Assembly: GCF_030411995.1 (NCBI RefSeq) | Contig: NZ_JASNRC010000006.1 | Coordinates: 62,001 to 126,000, forward strand | DNA from: Massilia sp. YIM B02769 | GTDB lineage: Bacteria; Pseudomonadota; Gammaproteobacteria; Burkholderiales; Burkholderiaceae_D | Length of the DNA: 64,000 nucleotides | Direction: 5' to 3' | Part shown: one piece after another, positions 26,888 to 38,216 of the stretch | Layout: each line of letters starts with the position of its first letter | Position numbering within the stretch: position 1 is the first letter of the stretch | Program-made: the position numbers and the translations under genes | Notes under the pieces: model-generated | What the model was told of the DNA's origin: nothing | What the model saw: the letters and a program-made list of their open reading frames with translations, nothing else | Database searches by the model: none

Positions 26888-27970
26888 TTACTTCCAGATG
26901 TTCCAGGACGTCTGCATGACGCCGGCAACCAGCACCAGCCAGACCAGCGTGATAGGGATGAATACTTTCCAGCCCAAGCGCATGATCTGGTCATAGCGGT
27001 AGCGCGGGAAGGTGCCGCGCACCCAGACCATGGCCGAGACCATCAGGAACATCTTCAGGAACAGCCAGAAGAAGCCGCCGAAGGCGCCGCCGAATTCCAG
27101 GAAGCCGAACGGTGCGCTCCAGCCGCCCAGGAACATGATCGAGGCCAGGGTGCCGATCAGGATCATGTTGGCGTATTCGGCCAGCATGAACATCGCGTAG
27201 GACATGCCCGAGTACTCCACCATGTGGCCGGCCACGATTTCCGATTCGCCTTCGACGACGTCGAACGGGTGGCGGTTACATTCGGCCAGGCCGGAAATGA
27301 AGTAGATGAAGAACAGCGGCAGCAGCGGCAGCCAGTTCCACGACAGGAAGTTCAGGCCGTGCGAAGCGGCCATGCCGACCTGCTGGCTCTGGACGATGTC
27401 GGTGAAGTTCAGCGAACCGGTCACCATCAGCACCACGACCATCACGAAGCCCATCGGGATTTCGTAGGAAATCATCTGGGCCGAGGCGCGCATCGCGCCC
27501 ATGAAGGCGTACTTCGAGTTCGACGACCAGCCGGCGATGATGATGCCGTAGACTTCGATCGAGGTGATCGCCAGCAGCAGCAGCAAACCGGCATTCACGT
27601 TCGCCAGCGCCGCGTCCGGGCCGAAAGGCACGACCGCCCAGGCGGCCAGGGCCGGCATGATGGTCATGATCGGGCCCAGCACGAACAGCTTGGTGGTCGC
27701 CTTTGCAGGAATGACGATTTCCTTCAGCAGCAGCTTGACCGCGTCGGCGATCGGCTGCAGCAGGCCACCGGGACCCACGCGGTTCGGGCCGAGGCGGATC
27801 TGGATCCAGCCGATCAGCTTGCGTTCCCACAAGGTGGCGTAGGCAACCAGGCCCATCAGCGGCAGCAGGACGCACAGGATCTTGATCAGGGTCCAGAACA
27901 GCGGCCAGGCTTGGCCCAGCAGCGCATCGCCGCCGTTATAAAAACTATCGATAAAACCGGGCGTTGCCAT
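26888..27970 (-). CDS. nuoH: NADH-quinone oxidoreductase subunit H
   Basis: 360 residues, about eight membrane helices. Forms the quinone chamber with NuoB and NuoD. Conserved blocks [33 protein letters not shown] and [13 protein letters not shown] are present. The ATG overlaps the nuoG TAA by one base (TAATG). Confidence 0.97.
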   Translation of the reverse strand: MATPGFIDSFYNGGDALLGQAWPLFWTLIKILCVLLPLMGLVAYATLWERKLIGWIQIRLGPNRVGPGGLLQPIADAVKLLLKEIVIPAKATTKLFVLGPIMTIMPALAAWAVVPFGPDAALANVNAGLLLLLAITSIEVYGIIIAGWSSNSKYAFMGAMRASAQMISYEIPMGFVMVVVLMVTGSLNFTDIVQSQQVGMAASHGLNFLSWNWLPLLPLFFIYFISGLAECNRHPFDVVEGESEIVAGHMVEYSGMSYAMFMLAEYANMILIGTLASIMFLGGWSAPFGFLEFGGAFGGFFWLFLKMFLMVSAMVWVRGTFPRYRYDQIMRLGWKVFIPITLVWLVLVAGVMQTSWNIWK

Positions 27971-30306
27971 TACTTGCCCTCCCCTGCTTTTTCTACGTTG
28001 ATGGTGCCGAACATGGCGCCGAGGCTGGCGACGGCCGGGTGGGCAGCGGCAACGCGCACGACGTTCGCCGGCAGGCGGGCGTCGATGTCGGCGACCAGGA
28101 TGGCGGAGCCATTGCCCTGGGTGACTTTCACGGTATCGCCGGCTTTCACGCCCAGCTGTTCAGCCAGTTGCGACGGCAGACGCACCAGCGGTGCATTCGC
28201 ATCGGCCGTGCGCAGCAGCGGTTCCGAACGGCGCGCGATGGCGTCGGCGAAATAGATCGGCACGTCGGCGAGTCGCTGCAGCGAACCGCTCTCTTCCGAA
28301 CGAGCAGCTGCCGACGGGGCCAGCTTGGCCACGTTGTTCAGCTTGTCGGAATGATCGGTCACGCCTTTGCCCAGCGCTTCGTCGCGGATCGCTTCGGCGG
28401 TCTCGTACTCGAAGCCTTGCAGGCCCAGCAGGTTACCGATCACGCGCAGCACTTTCCAGGCCGGACGGGTTTCACCCAGCGGCTTGACGGTGCCGTTGAA
28501 GCTCTGTGCGCGGCCTTCGCAGTTCACGAAGGTGCCGGCGGTCTCGCTGAACGGCGAGATCGGCAGCAGCACGTCGGCGTAGTCCATGCCGTGCTTGAAC
28601 GGCGACATGGCAACGACCATCTCGGCGCCCTTCAGCGCGGCCAGGGCTTGCTGCGGGTTGGCCGCATCGAGTTCCGGTTCCGCGTTAAGCAGCACATAAG
28701 CTTTCTTCGGTACGCTGAACAAATCGGTGTTCGTGGTCGCGCCAACCAGGTGGCCGCCGACCGTGTTCGCCGCTTCGACGAAGTAGCCGAACTTGGCGCC
28801 GGTGGCGTCCGCGATCCACTGCGCGGCGGCGTGAATCTTCGAGGCTTCAGGATGGTGCAGGACCGAGTTACCCAGCAGCACAGCACCAGCGACGTCGGCG
28901 TCGATGGCAACCAGCGAAGCAGCGATGGCTTTGGCGGCGTCGCCCGCTTGCACGTTCTCGAAGCCGGCAGGCGCGGCGGTCTCTTTCGACGCGGCGATGG
29001 CCGAGACGATTTCGCTCAGTGCGGCCAGCCAGTCGGTCGGCGCGGCGATGATCTTGTTGGCGGTCGGGATCAGGTTGTCCTCGTCCGAACCGTGCAGGAT
29101 AGCCAGCTTGGCGCCGCCCTTCACTGCCTGGCGCAGGCGGGTCGCGACCAGCGGGTGATCCTTGCGCAGGAAGGAGCCGATCACGAACGCGCGCTTCAGG
29201 TTCGACAGTTCGGCGATCGGCATGCCCAGCCAAGGCGTGACGGCGCCGTCCAGGGCGAAGTCGCTCTGGCGCAGGCGGAAGTCGATGGCGTTCACGCCGA
29301 AGCCGCGCATGGCCTTGTTCAGCAGGTACAGCTCTTCCACGGTCGAGTGGGCGGTGGCAACAGCGGCGATGCTGTCGGCGCCGTGCTCGTGGCGGATGTT
29401 ACGGATGCCGTGGGCCACGTATTCGAGCGCGGTCTTCCAGTCGGTTTCGATCCACTGGCCGCCCTGCTTGATCATCGGGTTGATCAGGCGGTCGGCGTTG
29501 TCCAGGGCTTCGTACGAGAAGCGGTCCTTGTCGGACAGCCAGCATTCGTTGATGTTTTCGTTTTCCAGCGGCAGCACGCGCATCACCTTGCCGCCCTTGA
29601 CCTGGACGATCAGGTTGGTGCCGAGCGAGTCGTGCGGCGACACCGACTTGCGGCGTTGCAGTTCCCACGGACGTGCCGAGTAGCGGAAAGGCTTCGAGGT
29701 CAGCGCGCCGACCGGGCACAGGTCGATCATGTTGCCCGAGACTTCGGAATCAACCGTCTTGCCGACGAAGGTCGTGATTTCCGAGTGCTCGCCGCGGCCC
29801 AGCATGCCGAACTCCATGACGCCGGCCACTTCCTGGCCGAAGCGCACGCAACGGGTGCACTGGATGCAGCGCGACATCTCTTCCATCGAGATCAGCGGGC
29901 CGGCTTCCTTCGGCGTGACGACGCGCTTTTCTTCGTTGTAGCGCGATTCGCCCTTGCCGTAGCCGACCGCCAAGTCCTGCAACTGGCATTCGCCGCCCTG
30001 GTCGCAGATCGGGCAATCCAGCGGGTGGTTAATCAGCAGGAATTCCATGACCGACTTCTGCGCGGCCACGGCCTTGTCGCTGTGCGAACGCACCACCATG
30101 CCCGGCGAAACCGGCGTGGCGCAAGCCGGCATCGGCTTCGGCGCTTTTTCCACTTCGACCAGGCACATGCGGCAGTTCGCTGCGATCGACAATTTCTTGT
30201 GATAGCAGAAGTGCGGAATGTAGGTCCCGAGTTTGTTTGCGGCGTCCATCACCATGGAACCTGGTGCGACTTCGACTTTTTTGCCGTCTAATTCAATTTC
30301 AACCAT
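27970..30306 (-). CDS. nuoG: NADH-quinone oxidoreductase subunit G
   Basis: 778 residues. The N-terminal 220 residues hold the N1b [2Fe-2S] cysteines ([15 protein letters not shown]), the N5 site ([14 protein letters not shown]) and the N4 site ([16 protein letters not shown]). The rest is a molybdopterin-oxidoreductase-like fold without cofactor motifs, as usual in NuoG. 21 bp downstream of nuoF. Confidence 0.97.
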   Translation of the reverse strand: MVEIELDGKKVEVAPGSMVMDAANKLGTYIPHFCYHKKLSIAANCRMCLVEVEKAPKPMPACATPVSPGMVVRSHSDKAVAAQKSVMEFLLINHPLDCPICDQGGECQLQDLAVGYGKGESRYNEEKRVVTPKEAGPLISMEEMSRCIQCTRCVRFGQEVAGVMEFGMLGRGEHSEITTFVGKTVDSEVSGNMIDLCPVGALTSKPFRYSARPWELQRRKSVSPHDSLGTNLIVQVKGGKVMRVLPLENENINECWLSDKDRFSYEALDNADRLINPMIKQGGQWIETDWKTALEYVAHGIRNIRHEHGADSIAAVATAHSTVEELYLLNKAMRGFGVNAIDFRLRQSDFALDGAVTPWLGMPIAELSNLKRAFVIGSFLRKDHPLVATRLRQAVKGGAKLAILHGSDEDNLIPTANKIIAAPTDWLAALSEIVSAIAASKETAAPAGFENVQAGDAAKAIAASLVAIDADVAGAVLLGNSVLHHPEASKIHAAAQWIADATGAKFGYFVEAANTVGGHLVGATTNTDLFSVPKKAYVLLNAEPELDAANPQQALAALKGAEMVVAMSPFKHGMDYADVLLPISPFSETAGTFVNCEGRAQSFNGTVKPLGETRPAWKVLRVIGNLLGLQGFEYETAEAIRDEALGKGVTDHSDKLNNVAKLAPSAAARSEESGSLQRLADVPIYFADAIARRSEPLLRTADANAPLVRLPSQLAEQLGVKAGDTVKVTQGNGSAILVADIDARLPANVVRVAAAHPAVASLGAMFGTINVEKAGEGK

Positions 30307-30327
30307 TTGATCGTTACCTGACCTGGC

Positions 30328-31619
<1,292 letters not shown>

Positions 31620-31623
<4 letters not shown>

Positions 31624-32108
31624 TGCTTCGCTTCCTTCAGTTCATCCACCAGGGCGTCGATCTTGTCGTTGCTCATGAACGAGCACATGCGGTGGTTATT
31701 CACCAGCATCACCGGCGCATCGCCGCAGGCGCCCATGCACTCGCCTTCCAGCAGGGTGAACTGGCCGTCGTCGGTGGTGCTGCGGAAATCCACGCCGAGC
31801 TTTTGCTTCAGGTGGTGCGCGGCGCGCTCGCCGCCCGACAGGGCGCACGGCAGGTTGGTGCACACGGTGATCTTGTGCTTGCCGACCGGGCGGGTGTTGT
31901 ACATGTTGTAGAAGGTCGCCACTTCCTGCACGGCGATCGCCGGCATGCCGATGTAGTCGGCGATTTCCTGCATGGTTTCGGGCGACAGCCAGCCCAGTTC
32001 GACCTGGGCGTGCGCCAGCGCGGCCATCACGGCCGATTGACGCTGGTCGGCCGGGTACTTGCCCAGCTCGCGGTCGATTTTTTTATAGCACTGCTCGGAT
32101 AACAACAT
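31620..32108 (-). CDS. nuoE: NADH-quinone oxidoreductase subunit E
   Basis: 162 residues, thioredoxin-like [2Fe-2S] subunit. Ligands C83 and C88 (CTNLPC), C124 and C128 (CMGAC) bind cluster N1a. Located 23 bp after nuoD, coupled to nuoF. Confidence 0.97.
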
Positions 32109-32131
32109 AATCTCTTCTGCCTTTCGGACTT

Positions 32132-33385
32132 TTATCGGTCAATGGAGCCGAAAACGATGTCCTGGGTACCGATGATCGTGACGGCGTCGGCGATCATGTG
32201 GCCACGGGCCATCTCGTCCAGGCTCTGCAAGTGGGCATAGTCGGGGGTGCGGATCTTCAGGCGGTAAGGCTTGTTGGCGCCGTCGGATACGATGTAGATG
32301 CCGAACTCGCCCTTCGGGTGCTCGACCGCGGCATAGGCCTCGCCCGGCGGGACGTGGAAGCCTTCGGTGAACAGCTTGAAGTGGTGGATCAGCGATTCCA
32401 TGTTCGACTTCATCTCTTCGCGCGCCGGCGGCACCACCTTGTGGTTGTCGACCATGACCGGACCCGGGTTCACGCGCAGCCAGGCGATGCACTGCTTGAT
32501 GATGCGGTTGGCCTGGCGCATTTCTTCCACGCGCACCAGGTAGCGGTCGTAGGAGTCGCCGTTGGTGCCGACCGGGACGTCGAACTCGAGCTTGTCGTAG
32601 ACGGCGTAGGGCTGGGTCTTGCGCAGGTCCCAGGCCACACCGGAGCCGCGCAGCATGGCGCCGGTGAAGCCCATTGCCTTGGCCGCTTCCGGCGACACGA
32701 CGCCGATGCCGACCGTGCGCTGCTTCCAGATACGGTTATCGGTCAGCAGGGTCTCGTATTCGTCCACATAACCGTCGAAGCGCTTCGTAAAGGCTTCGAT
32801 GAAGTCGAGCACCGAACCCTGGCGGTCTTCGTTCAGCTGGGCGATCGCCTTCTTCGAGCGGATGATCGACTCTTTATGCTGCGGCATGGTGTCCGGCAGG
32901 TCGCGGTAGACGCCACCCGGGCGGTAGTAGGCCGCGTGCATGCGCGCGCCCGACACCGCCTCGTAGACGTCGAACAGGTCTTCGCGGTCGCGGAAGGCGT
33001 ACAGGAAGGGGCCCATGGCGCCGATGTCGAGCGCGTGCGCGCCGAGCCACATCAGGTGGTTCAGCAGGCGGGTGATTTCGTCGAACATCACGCGGATGTA
33101 TTGCGCGCGGATCGGCGCTTCGATGCCCAGCAGCTTTTCCACTGCCAGTACGTAGCCGTGTTCGTTGCACATCATCGACACGTAGTCGAGGCGGTCCATG
33201 TAAGGCACGGACTGCAGGTAGGTGCGGGTTTCCGCCAGCTTCTCGGTGCCGCGGTGCAGCAGGCCGATGTGCGGGTCGGCGCGCTGGATCACTTCGCCGT
33301 CCAGCTCCAGCACCAGGCGCAGCACGCCGTGCGCTGCCGGGTGCTGCGGACCAAAGTTCAAGGTGTAGTTCTTAAGCTCAGCCAT
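32132..33385 (-). CDS. nuoD: NADH-quinone oxidoreductase subunit D
   Basis: 417 residues, 49-kDa-type subunit forming the quinone pocket. [22 protein letters not shown], the [12 protein letters not shown] motif and the [11 protein letters not shown] segment are conserved. The start overlaps the nuoC TAA by one base. NuoC and NuoD are separate, unlike the fused E. coli protein. Confidence 0.97.
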   Translation of the reverse strand: MAELKNYTLNFGPQHPAAHGVLRLVLELDGEVIQRADPHIGLLHRGTEKLAETRTYLQSVPYMDRLDYVSMMCNEHGYVLAVEKLLGIEAPIRAQYIRVMFDEITRLLNHLMWLGAHALDIGAMGPFLYAFRDREDLFDVYEAVSGARMHAAYYRPGGVYRDLPDTMPQHKESIIRSKKAIAQLNEDRQGSVLDFIEAFTKRFDGYVDEYETLLTDNRIWKQRTVGIGVVSPEAAKAMGFTGAMLRGSGVAWDLRKTQPYAVYDKLEFDVPVGTNGDSYDRYLVRVEEMRQANRIIKQCIAWLRVNPGPVMVDNHKVVPPAREEMKSNMESLIHHFKLFTEGFHVPPGEAYAAVEHPKGEFGIYIVSDGANKPYRLKIRTPDYAHLQSLDEMARGHMIADAVTIIGTQDIVFGSIDR

Positions 33386-33978
33386 TATTTCATCCCGTAG
33401 GTTTCTTCGCGGATCACGCGCGGGATGTTCTCACGCGGCTCGATCGTCACGGGTTGGTAGATCACGCGCTTCTGCTCGGGGTCGTAGCGCATTTCGACGT
33501 AGCCCGAGATCGGGAAGTCCTTGCGGAACGGGTGGCCGATGAAGCCATAGTCGGTCAGGATGCGGCGCAGGTCGCCGTGACCGTCGAACAGGATGCCATA
33601 CAGGTCGAACGCTTCGCGCTCGTACCAGTTGGCGGCACGCCAGATGCCGGTCACGGATTCGACCAGCGGCATCTCGTCGTCCGGGCAGAACACGCGCACG
33701 CGCACGCGCCAGTTATGCTCGATCGACAGCAGGTGGGAAGTGACCGCGTAGCGCAGGCCATCCCAGGTGCCTTCCCCATATTGGGAATAATCGACGCCGC
33801 ACAGGTCGATCAGCTCTTCGAATTTCAGCGACGGATCGTCGCGCAGGGTCTGCATCGCGGCCAGGTAGTTGGCGGCCTTGACCACCACGGTCACTTCGCC
33901 GAGCGCAGCGGAAATGGCAGCGCCCTCGCCCAGTGCTTTTTCCAGGGCGAGTTGGAGGACTTCGAGTTTTGTCGTCAT
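33385..33978 (-). CDS. nuoC: NADH-quinone oxidoreductase subunit C
   Basis: 197 residues from ATG 33978. 30-kDa-type subunit with [41 protein letters not shown] family signature in pieces. An upstream in-frame start at 34089 would overlap nuoB and is rejected. Confidence 0.96.
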   Translation of the reverse strand: MTTKLEVLQLALEKALGEGAAISAALGEVTVVVKAANYLAAMQTLRDDPSLKFEELIDLCGVDYSQYGEGTWDGLRYAVTSHLLSIEHNWRVRVRVFCPDDEMPLVESVTGIWRAANWYEREAFDLYGILFDGHGDLRRILTDYGFIGHPFRKDFPISGYVEMRYDPEQKRVIYQPVTIEPRENIPRVIREETYGMK

Positions 33979-33994
33979 GGTGAATCCGGCTGGT

Positions 33995-34474
33995 TTAACG
34001 CGCGATGGTGTTGGTGCGCTTGATCTTGTTCTGCAGCTGCATGATGCCGTACAGCAGTGCTTCAGCCGTCGGAGGACAGCCCGGCACATACACGTCCACC
34101 GGCACGATACGATCGCAGCCGCGCACCACCGAGTACGAATAGTGGTAGTAGCCGCCGCCGTTGGCGCAGGAACCCATCGAGATCACCCAGCGCGGTTCGG
34201 CCATCTGGTCGTAGACCTTGCGCAGCGCCGGCGCCATCTTGTTGCACAGCGTGCCGGCCACGATCATCACGTCGGACTGACGCGGCGAGGGGCGGAACAC
34301 GATGCCGAAACGGTCGAGGTCGTAGCGGGCGGCGCCCACGTGCATCATCTCGACCGCGCAGCAGGCCAGGCCGAACGTCATCGGGAACATCGATCCCGTG
34401 CGTGCCCAGTTGATCAGCTTATCGGCTGTGGTGGTAATGAAACCTTCGTTTAGAACGCCTTCATGAATAGCCAT
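33995..34474 (-). CDS. nuoB: NADH-quinone oxidoreductase subunit B
   Basis: 159 residues. Carries cluster N2, the last cluster before quinone, bound by the tandem C38-C39 (LACCAVEMM), the Cys of [10 protein letters not shown] and the Cys of [11 protein letters not shown]. 3 bp after nuoA. Confidence 0.97.
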   Translation of the reverse strand: MAIHEGVLNEGFITTTADKLINWARTGSMFPMTFGLACCAVEMMHVGAARYDLDRFGIVFRPSPRQSDVMIVAGTLCNKMAPALRKVYDQMAEPRWVISMGSCANGGGYYHYSYSVVRGCDRIVPVDVYVPGCPPTAEALLYGIMQLQNKIKRTNTIAR

Positions 34475-34477
34475 GGC

Positions 34478-34837
34478 TTATTCCCAATCAAGGGCACCTT
34501 TCTTCCAGATGTACCAGAAACCAACCACGAATTCGGCGATGAACACCATCATCGTGATGAAACCGGTCCAACCCAGCTCGCGCATCGAGACGCCCCATGG
34601 GAAGAAGAATGCCGTTTCCAGATCAAACAAAATAAACAGGATCGCCACCAGGTAGTAGCGAACGTCGAACTTCATGCGGGCATCTTCAAAGGCTTCGAAG
34701 CCGCATTCGTATGGGGAGAGTTTGGCCGCGTCGGGACGATTCGGTCCGAGCAGATAGCCGAGCACCTGGGGAGCAACGCCGACACCGACGCCAACCAGGA
34801 TAAAGAGAAGAACGGGGAAGTAATTTTCGAGGTTCAC
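34478..34837 (-). CDS. nuoA: NADH-quinone oxidoreductase subunit A
   Basis: 119 residues, three membrane helices, with the [23 protein letters not shown] block containing the loop Cys. It begins with GTG at 34837; only a weak AGGCT-like ribosome site precedes it. First gene of the nuo operon. No strong promoter is obvious in the 110 bp upstream, and a terminator after tRNA-Leu lies beyond that. Confidence 0.95.
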   Translation of the reverse strand: MNLENYFPVLLFILVGVGVGVAPQVLGYLLGPNRPDAAKLSPYECGFEAFEDARMKFDVRYYLVAILFILFDLETAFFFPWGVSMRELGWTGFITMMVFIAEFVVGFWYIWKKGALDWE

Positions 34838-34948
34838 GATGGAGCCTATTTGAACGATCGGTTAGTAAAACCACTGCATTGGATGCAGCGCCGTATCGCG
34901 CAATCCTGGCCTCGTGCCTGCCACCAGGACCGTACGACTGATCCTCGT

Positions 34949-34969
34949 AAAAAAGCCAGCTCAGGCTGG
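34949..34969 (-). terminator. Terminator between tRNA-Leu and nuoA
   Basis: On the minus strand CCAGC-CTGA-GCTGG is followed by CTTTTTT. A second AAAGCCAGC copy nearer the tRNA (34992-35000) can pair with the same GCTGGCTTT, giving a longer alternative stem. It probably ends most tRNA transcripts before nuoA. Confidence 0.7.
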
Positions 34970-35011
34970 AGAGCGGTTGCTCATCGCCCTTGCTGGCTTT
35001 CTTTAATATCT

Positions 35012-35096
35012 TGGTGCCGACGGCGAGACTCGAACTCGCACAGCTTGCGCCACTACCCCCTCAAGATAGCGTGTCTACCAATTTCACCACGTCGGC
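35012..35096 (-). tRNA. tRNA-Leu (anticodon GAG)
   Basis: 85 bases on the minus strand. The acceptor stem GCCGACG pairs with CGTCGGC. The D-loop region TGGTAGACACGC is typical of class II tRNA-Leu. The anticodon stem CTATC/GGTAG frames the loop TTGAGGG with anticodon GAG. A long variable arm, T-loop GTTCGAGTC and an encoded CCA end follow. Placement between secG and nuoA is characteristic of Burkholderiales. Confidence 0.96.
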
Positions 35097-35107
35097 TGGA
35101 GACCAGT

Positions 35108-35137
35108 ATTATACCCTGCCTTAACACCTTCTTTCAA
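35108..35137 (-). promoter_or_regulatory. tRNA-Leu promoter
   Basis: On the minus strand TTGAAA (35137-35132), an 18-bp spacer, then TATAAT (35113-35108), placed 12 bp before the mature tRNA 5' end. Confidence 0.8.
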
Positions 35138-35202
35138 TGCACAAATTGAGGTGTCTCAAGGAAAAGTAAGCTTTTTCTCAAACTTTCTATAGGATCAAGC
35201 CG

Positions 35203-35262
35203 ATGCGCGATCCTAGCAGCTTGGAGAAACCGATGGCGCGCCTATCGAACGCCATCGCGCAT
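35203..35262. repeat. Nested inverted repeats in the secG-tRNA gap
   Basis: ATGCGCGAT (35203-35211) pairs with ATCGCGCAT (35254-35262), and CGATGGCG (35231-35238) pairs with CGCCATCG (35250-35257). The two stems are mutually exclusive at their right arms. There is no T-run and no gene; function is unknown. Confidence 0.5.
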
Positions 35263-35289
35263 ACTGGGGAACTGCTGTAAAACATTTCT

Positions 35290-35319
35290 GTAGGGTGGAA
35301 GGCTTCGCCTTCCACGCGT
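35290..35319. repeat. REP-like hairpin
   Basis: GTAGG precedes arms GTGGAAGGC (35295-35303) and GCCTTCCAC (35307-35315) with a TTC loop, followed by GCGTTCAACGAACGC. It lies about 75 bp beyond the secG stop. Confidence 0.85.
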
Positions 35320-35393
35320 TCAACGAACGCTCGCGCCCTACATGCGCCTGACGGCTGCCACCCTGTCGGGCGCGCCGCCGCATGAATCTATAA

Positions 35394-35855
35394 TTACTGC
35401 TGGGACGCCGGAGCAGCCGGCGCCGGGGTTGCCGGCGCGGTCGTTGCCGGAACCGCTGGCGCGGTGGTTGTCGGTGCGGCCGGCACGCCGGCGGTCGGCG
35501 CCGGGGCTTCAGCCGGGGTGGCATTGGTGGCCGGCACGTTCGCGCCAGGCGCCGCAGGCACGCCGTTGGTCTGGGTATTCGCGCGCTCCATCACGCCGCC
35601 GCTCGTCGAAGCGACACGGTTGTTGCCCATCGAGGCCAGGCCCAGGGTCGACGCGAAGAAGATCGCAGCGGCAACGGCGGTCGACTTCGACAGGAAGTTC
35701 GACGAACCGCTGGCGCCGAACAGGCTGCCCGAGGCGCCCGAACCGAAAGCGGCACCCATGTCGGCGCCCTTACCGTGCTGCAGCAGCACCAGGCCGATGA
35801 TGACCAGCGCAGAAATCACCTGCACGACAACTACGAGATTGAACAACACGTTCAT
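35394..35855 (-). CDS. secG: Protein translocase subunit SecG with a long Ala/Pro tail
   Basis: 153 residues. The first 80 hold the SecG core: helix 1 (about 3-25), the LLQHGKGADMGAAFGSGASGS loop with SLFGASGS, and helix 2. It joins SecYE in the inner membrane. The C-terminal 60 or so residues are a low-complexity Ala/Pro/Thr tail; E. coli SecG has 110 residues. It follows tpiA by 56 bp and is probably transcribed from the tpiA promoter. Confidence 0.93.
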   Translation of the reverse strand: MNVLFNLVVVVQVISALVIIGLVLLQHGKGADMGAAFGSGASGSLFGASGSSNFLSKSTAVAAAIFFASTLGLASMGNNRVASTSGGVMERANTQTNGVPAAPGANVPATNATPAEAPAPTAGVPAAPTTTAPAVPATTAPATPAPAAPASQQ

Positions 35856-35911
35856 TACAGTTCCATTCCAAGTTTATTAACTACGTTGCAAATTCTATTC
35901 GGGCGCCGGCT

Positions 35912-36661
35912 TCAGGCCGCGGCGCCGATGATCGCCAGGAAGTCGGCCGCCTTCAGGGCCGCGCCGCCGATCAGGCCGCCGTCGATGTCTTCCTGCGCCA
36001 TCAACTCGACCGCATTGTCCGGCTTCATGCTGCCGCCGTACAGGATGGCGACGCATTCCGCCGCTTCGCTGTTGCATTCACGCAATTGCGCGCGCAATTG
36101 GGCGTGGACTTCCTGCGCCATTTCCGGGGTGGCCGTCTTCCCGGTACCGATGGCCCATACGGGTTCGTAGGCGACCACGATACGCGCCACGCTGTCGGCG
36201 TCAAGGACTTCCAGCACGGCCGACAATTGTTCGGCAACTACAACATTTGTTTGACCGGCTTCGCGCTGGGCAAGCGTTTCGCCCACGCAGACGATCGGGG
36301 TGATGCCGGCGTTCAGCGCCGCCAGCGCCTTCTGCGCCACCACCTCGTTCGTCTCGCCATGGTAGGCGCGGCGCTCCGAGTGGCCGACGATGGCGTACTG
36401 GCAGCCGAAATCGACCAGCATCGAGGCTGCGACTTCGCCGGTGTAGGCGCCGCTGACATGCTGCGATACATCCTGGGCGCCCCAGGCCAGCGGGCTGCCG
36501 GTGAGCGTGTCGACGCATTGCTGCAGATAGGGAGCGGGGACACAGACGGCGCACGTGGCCTGTGCATTGTCCAGGCTAGCGACAATACCGGCCAGCAGCG
36601 ACGCATTCGCCGCGCGGCTGCCGTTCATCTTCCAGTTACCTACGACGAGTTTGGGACGCAT
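35912..36661 (-). CDS. tpiA: Triosephosphate isomerase
   Basis: 249 residues, complete. It interconverts dihydroxyacetone phosphate and glyceraldehyde 3-phosphate. The substrate lysine lies in VVGNWKMNG, the histidine in IVGHSERR, the catalytic glutamate in [12 protein letters not shown], and the phosphate loop in [10 protein letters not shown]. Confidence 0.97.
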   Translation of the reverse strand: MRPKLVVGNWKMNGSRAANASLLAGIVASLDNAQATCAVCVPAPYLQQCVDTLTGSPLAWGAQDVSQHVSGAYTGEVAASMLVDFGCQYAIVGHSERRAYHGETNEVVAQKALAALNAGITPIVCVGETLAQREAGQTNVVVAEQLSAVLEVLDADSVARIVVAYEPVWAIGTGKTATPEMAQEVHAQLRAQLRECNSEAAECVAILYGGSMKPDNAVELMAQEDIDGGLIGGAALKAADFLAIIGAAA

Positions 36662-36687
36662 ATTACCCCACAGTCAAATAACCCGCT

Positions 36688-36716
36688 ATTCTAGCCGCCG
36701 TTCAGGGGGTGGTCAA
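36688..36716 (-). promoter_or_regulatory. tpiA-secG promoter
   Basis: On the minus strand TTGACC (36716-36711) and TAGAAT (36693-36688) are 17 bp apart, about 27 bp before the tpiA ATG. This is a good sigma-70 promoter. Confidence 0.78.
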
Positions 36717-36778
36717 ACAATGGCTGAGCGAGAGTGTTAAAAACGTGGCAATGGAATTTTGTTCGTGGGTTGCGTTGT

Positions 36779-36927
36779 TCGTTGAACGCTTGGACGGGAA
36801 ACCCGTCCACCCTACTGACTTTCGTTGAACGCTAGCTTTCGTTGAACGCGTGGGCACGGGGCGCCCACCCTACATATGCAGCGGCTATGGGCTTCGAATA
36901 CGTAGGGTGGGCGCCCCGTGCCCACGC
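36779..36927. repeat. Cluster of three REP-like hairpins with TTCGTTGAACGC boxes
   Basis: Hairpins are TGGACGGG/CCCGTCCA (36791-36809), GTGGGC/GCCCAC (36850-36868) and its near-exact inverse at 36902-36927. The latter two are exact reverse complements over about 26 bp and could form a long stem. TTCGTTGAACGC occurs three times (36779, 36821, 36839), each just before a hairpin or a hairpin start. The 300 bp between tpiA and the oxidoreductase gene hold nothing else apart from the tpiA promoter. Confidence 0.88.
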
Positions 36928-36959
36928 GTTTCACGCTTCGATCAACCGCACCGCCCGAC

Positions 36960-37949
36960 TCAAACCACCTGCAACACGATCTTCCCAACGTGCGTGCTCG
37001 ACTCCATGAGCGCATGCGCCTCGGCTGCCTGCTCCAGTGGGAAGGTCTTGTAGATCACCGGCTTGATCTTCCCCGCCGCAAACAACGGCCATACCTGCTC
37101 GCGCAGCTGCTGCGCAATCGCGCCCTTGAACGCCACCGGCCGCGGCCGCAGCGTCGAACCGCTGATCGACAGCCTGCGGCGCAACACCTGCCCCAGGTCG
37201 ACGTTCGCCTTCGCCCCACCCAGCAGCGCGATCAGCGCGATCCGTCCATCGTCGGCCAGGCAATCGATCTCGCGCGCCACGTAGTCGCCCGCCACCATGT
37301 CGAGCACCACATCCACGCCCTTCCCGTCCGTCAACGACTTGACGACCTCGACGAAATCCTCGCTCCGATAATTGATCCCGCGTTCGGCGCCAAGTTCCTC
37401 GCAGGCGCGGCATTTGTCGTCGCTGCCGGCGGTGGCGAACACGCGGTGCCCCATTGCAGTCGCCAGCTGGATCGCCGTCACGCCGATGCCCGAGGTGCCG
37501 CCCTGCACCAGCAGGGTCTCGCCTTCCTTCAGGCCGGCACGGTCGAAGACGTTGGTCCAGACCGTGAAGAAGGTTTCCGGCAGCGACGCCGCCTCGACCG
37601 CGCTCAAGCCCTCCGGCAGCGGCAGGCATTGCGCCAGCGGCGCCGCGCAGTACTCGGCATAGCCGCCGCCCTGCACCAGTGCGCAGACCATGTCGCCCTT
37701 CTGGAAGCCGCTGTTGCTGAGCTCATCGAGGTCGCCATCGACGATCTCGCCCGCCACTTCCAGGCCCGGCAAATCGGAGGCGCCGGGCGGCACCGGGTAG
37801 TGGCCCATGCGCTGCAGGACGTCGGGACGGTTGATGCCGGCCGCGTGCACGCGGATCAGGACCTCGCCCGCTTTCAGCTCCGGCTGCGGCCGCTCACACA
37901 GTTGCAATACCTCAGGTTTGCCCGGTTGGGTGATTTCGATTGCGCGCAT
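36960..37949 (-). CDS. NAD(P)H quinone oxidoreductase, PIG3 type
   Basis: 329 residues from ATG 37949, chosen because GGAGG sits 5 bp upstream. Zinc-free medium-chain dehydrogenase fold: GroES-like N-terminus with AAGINRPDVLQRMGHYPVPPGASD (family PIG3/TP53I3), then the Rossmann motif VQGGTSGIGVTAIQLA. It likely reduces quinones with NADPH. Monocistronic, minus strand. Confidence 0.92.
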   Translation of the reverse strand: MRAIEITQPGKPEVLQLCERPQPELKAGEVLIRVHAAGINRPDVLQRMGHYPVPPGASDLPGLEVAGEIVDGDLDELSNSGFQKGDMVCALVQGGGYAEYCAAPLAQCLPLPEGLSAVEAASLPETFFTVWTNVFDRAGLKEGETLLVQGGTSGIGVTAIQLATAMGHRVFATAGSDDKCRACEELGAERGINYRSEDFVEVVKSLTDGKGVDVVLDMVAGDYVAREIDCLADDGRIALIALLGGAKANVDLGQVLRRRLSISGSTLRPRPVAFKGAIAQQLREQVWPLFAAGKIKPVIYKTFPLEQAAEAHALMESSTHVGKIVLQVV

Positions 37950-38216
37950 TCCCGCCTCCATTAAGAAAACGGCAATTGTACGCCAGCCCTTGCGCACGCG
38001 TTGGCGACCCAAAGTGTTGCTCGCAGGCGAATGTATTTCTTATTTGCGTGCTCAAGCGCAAACAAATTCTTCAATGCATGAGCTTTTGACGGAACTTTTA
38101 AGCTGGCACAACGAACTCGTCCGTAGGCATCTTGTCCGACCCCATGCGCGCCGCATAGATTGGAAACCCGAGCTCAGCCAGACGGGCCGTTTCCACTAAT
38201 CAAAAGGAGCACGATC

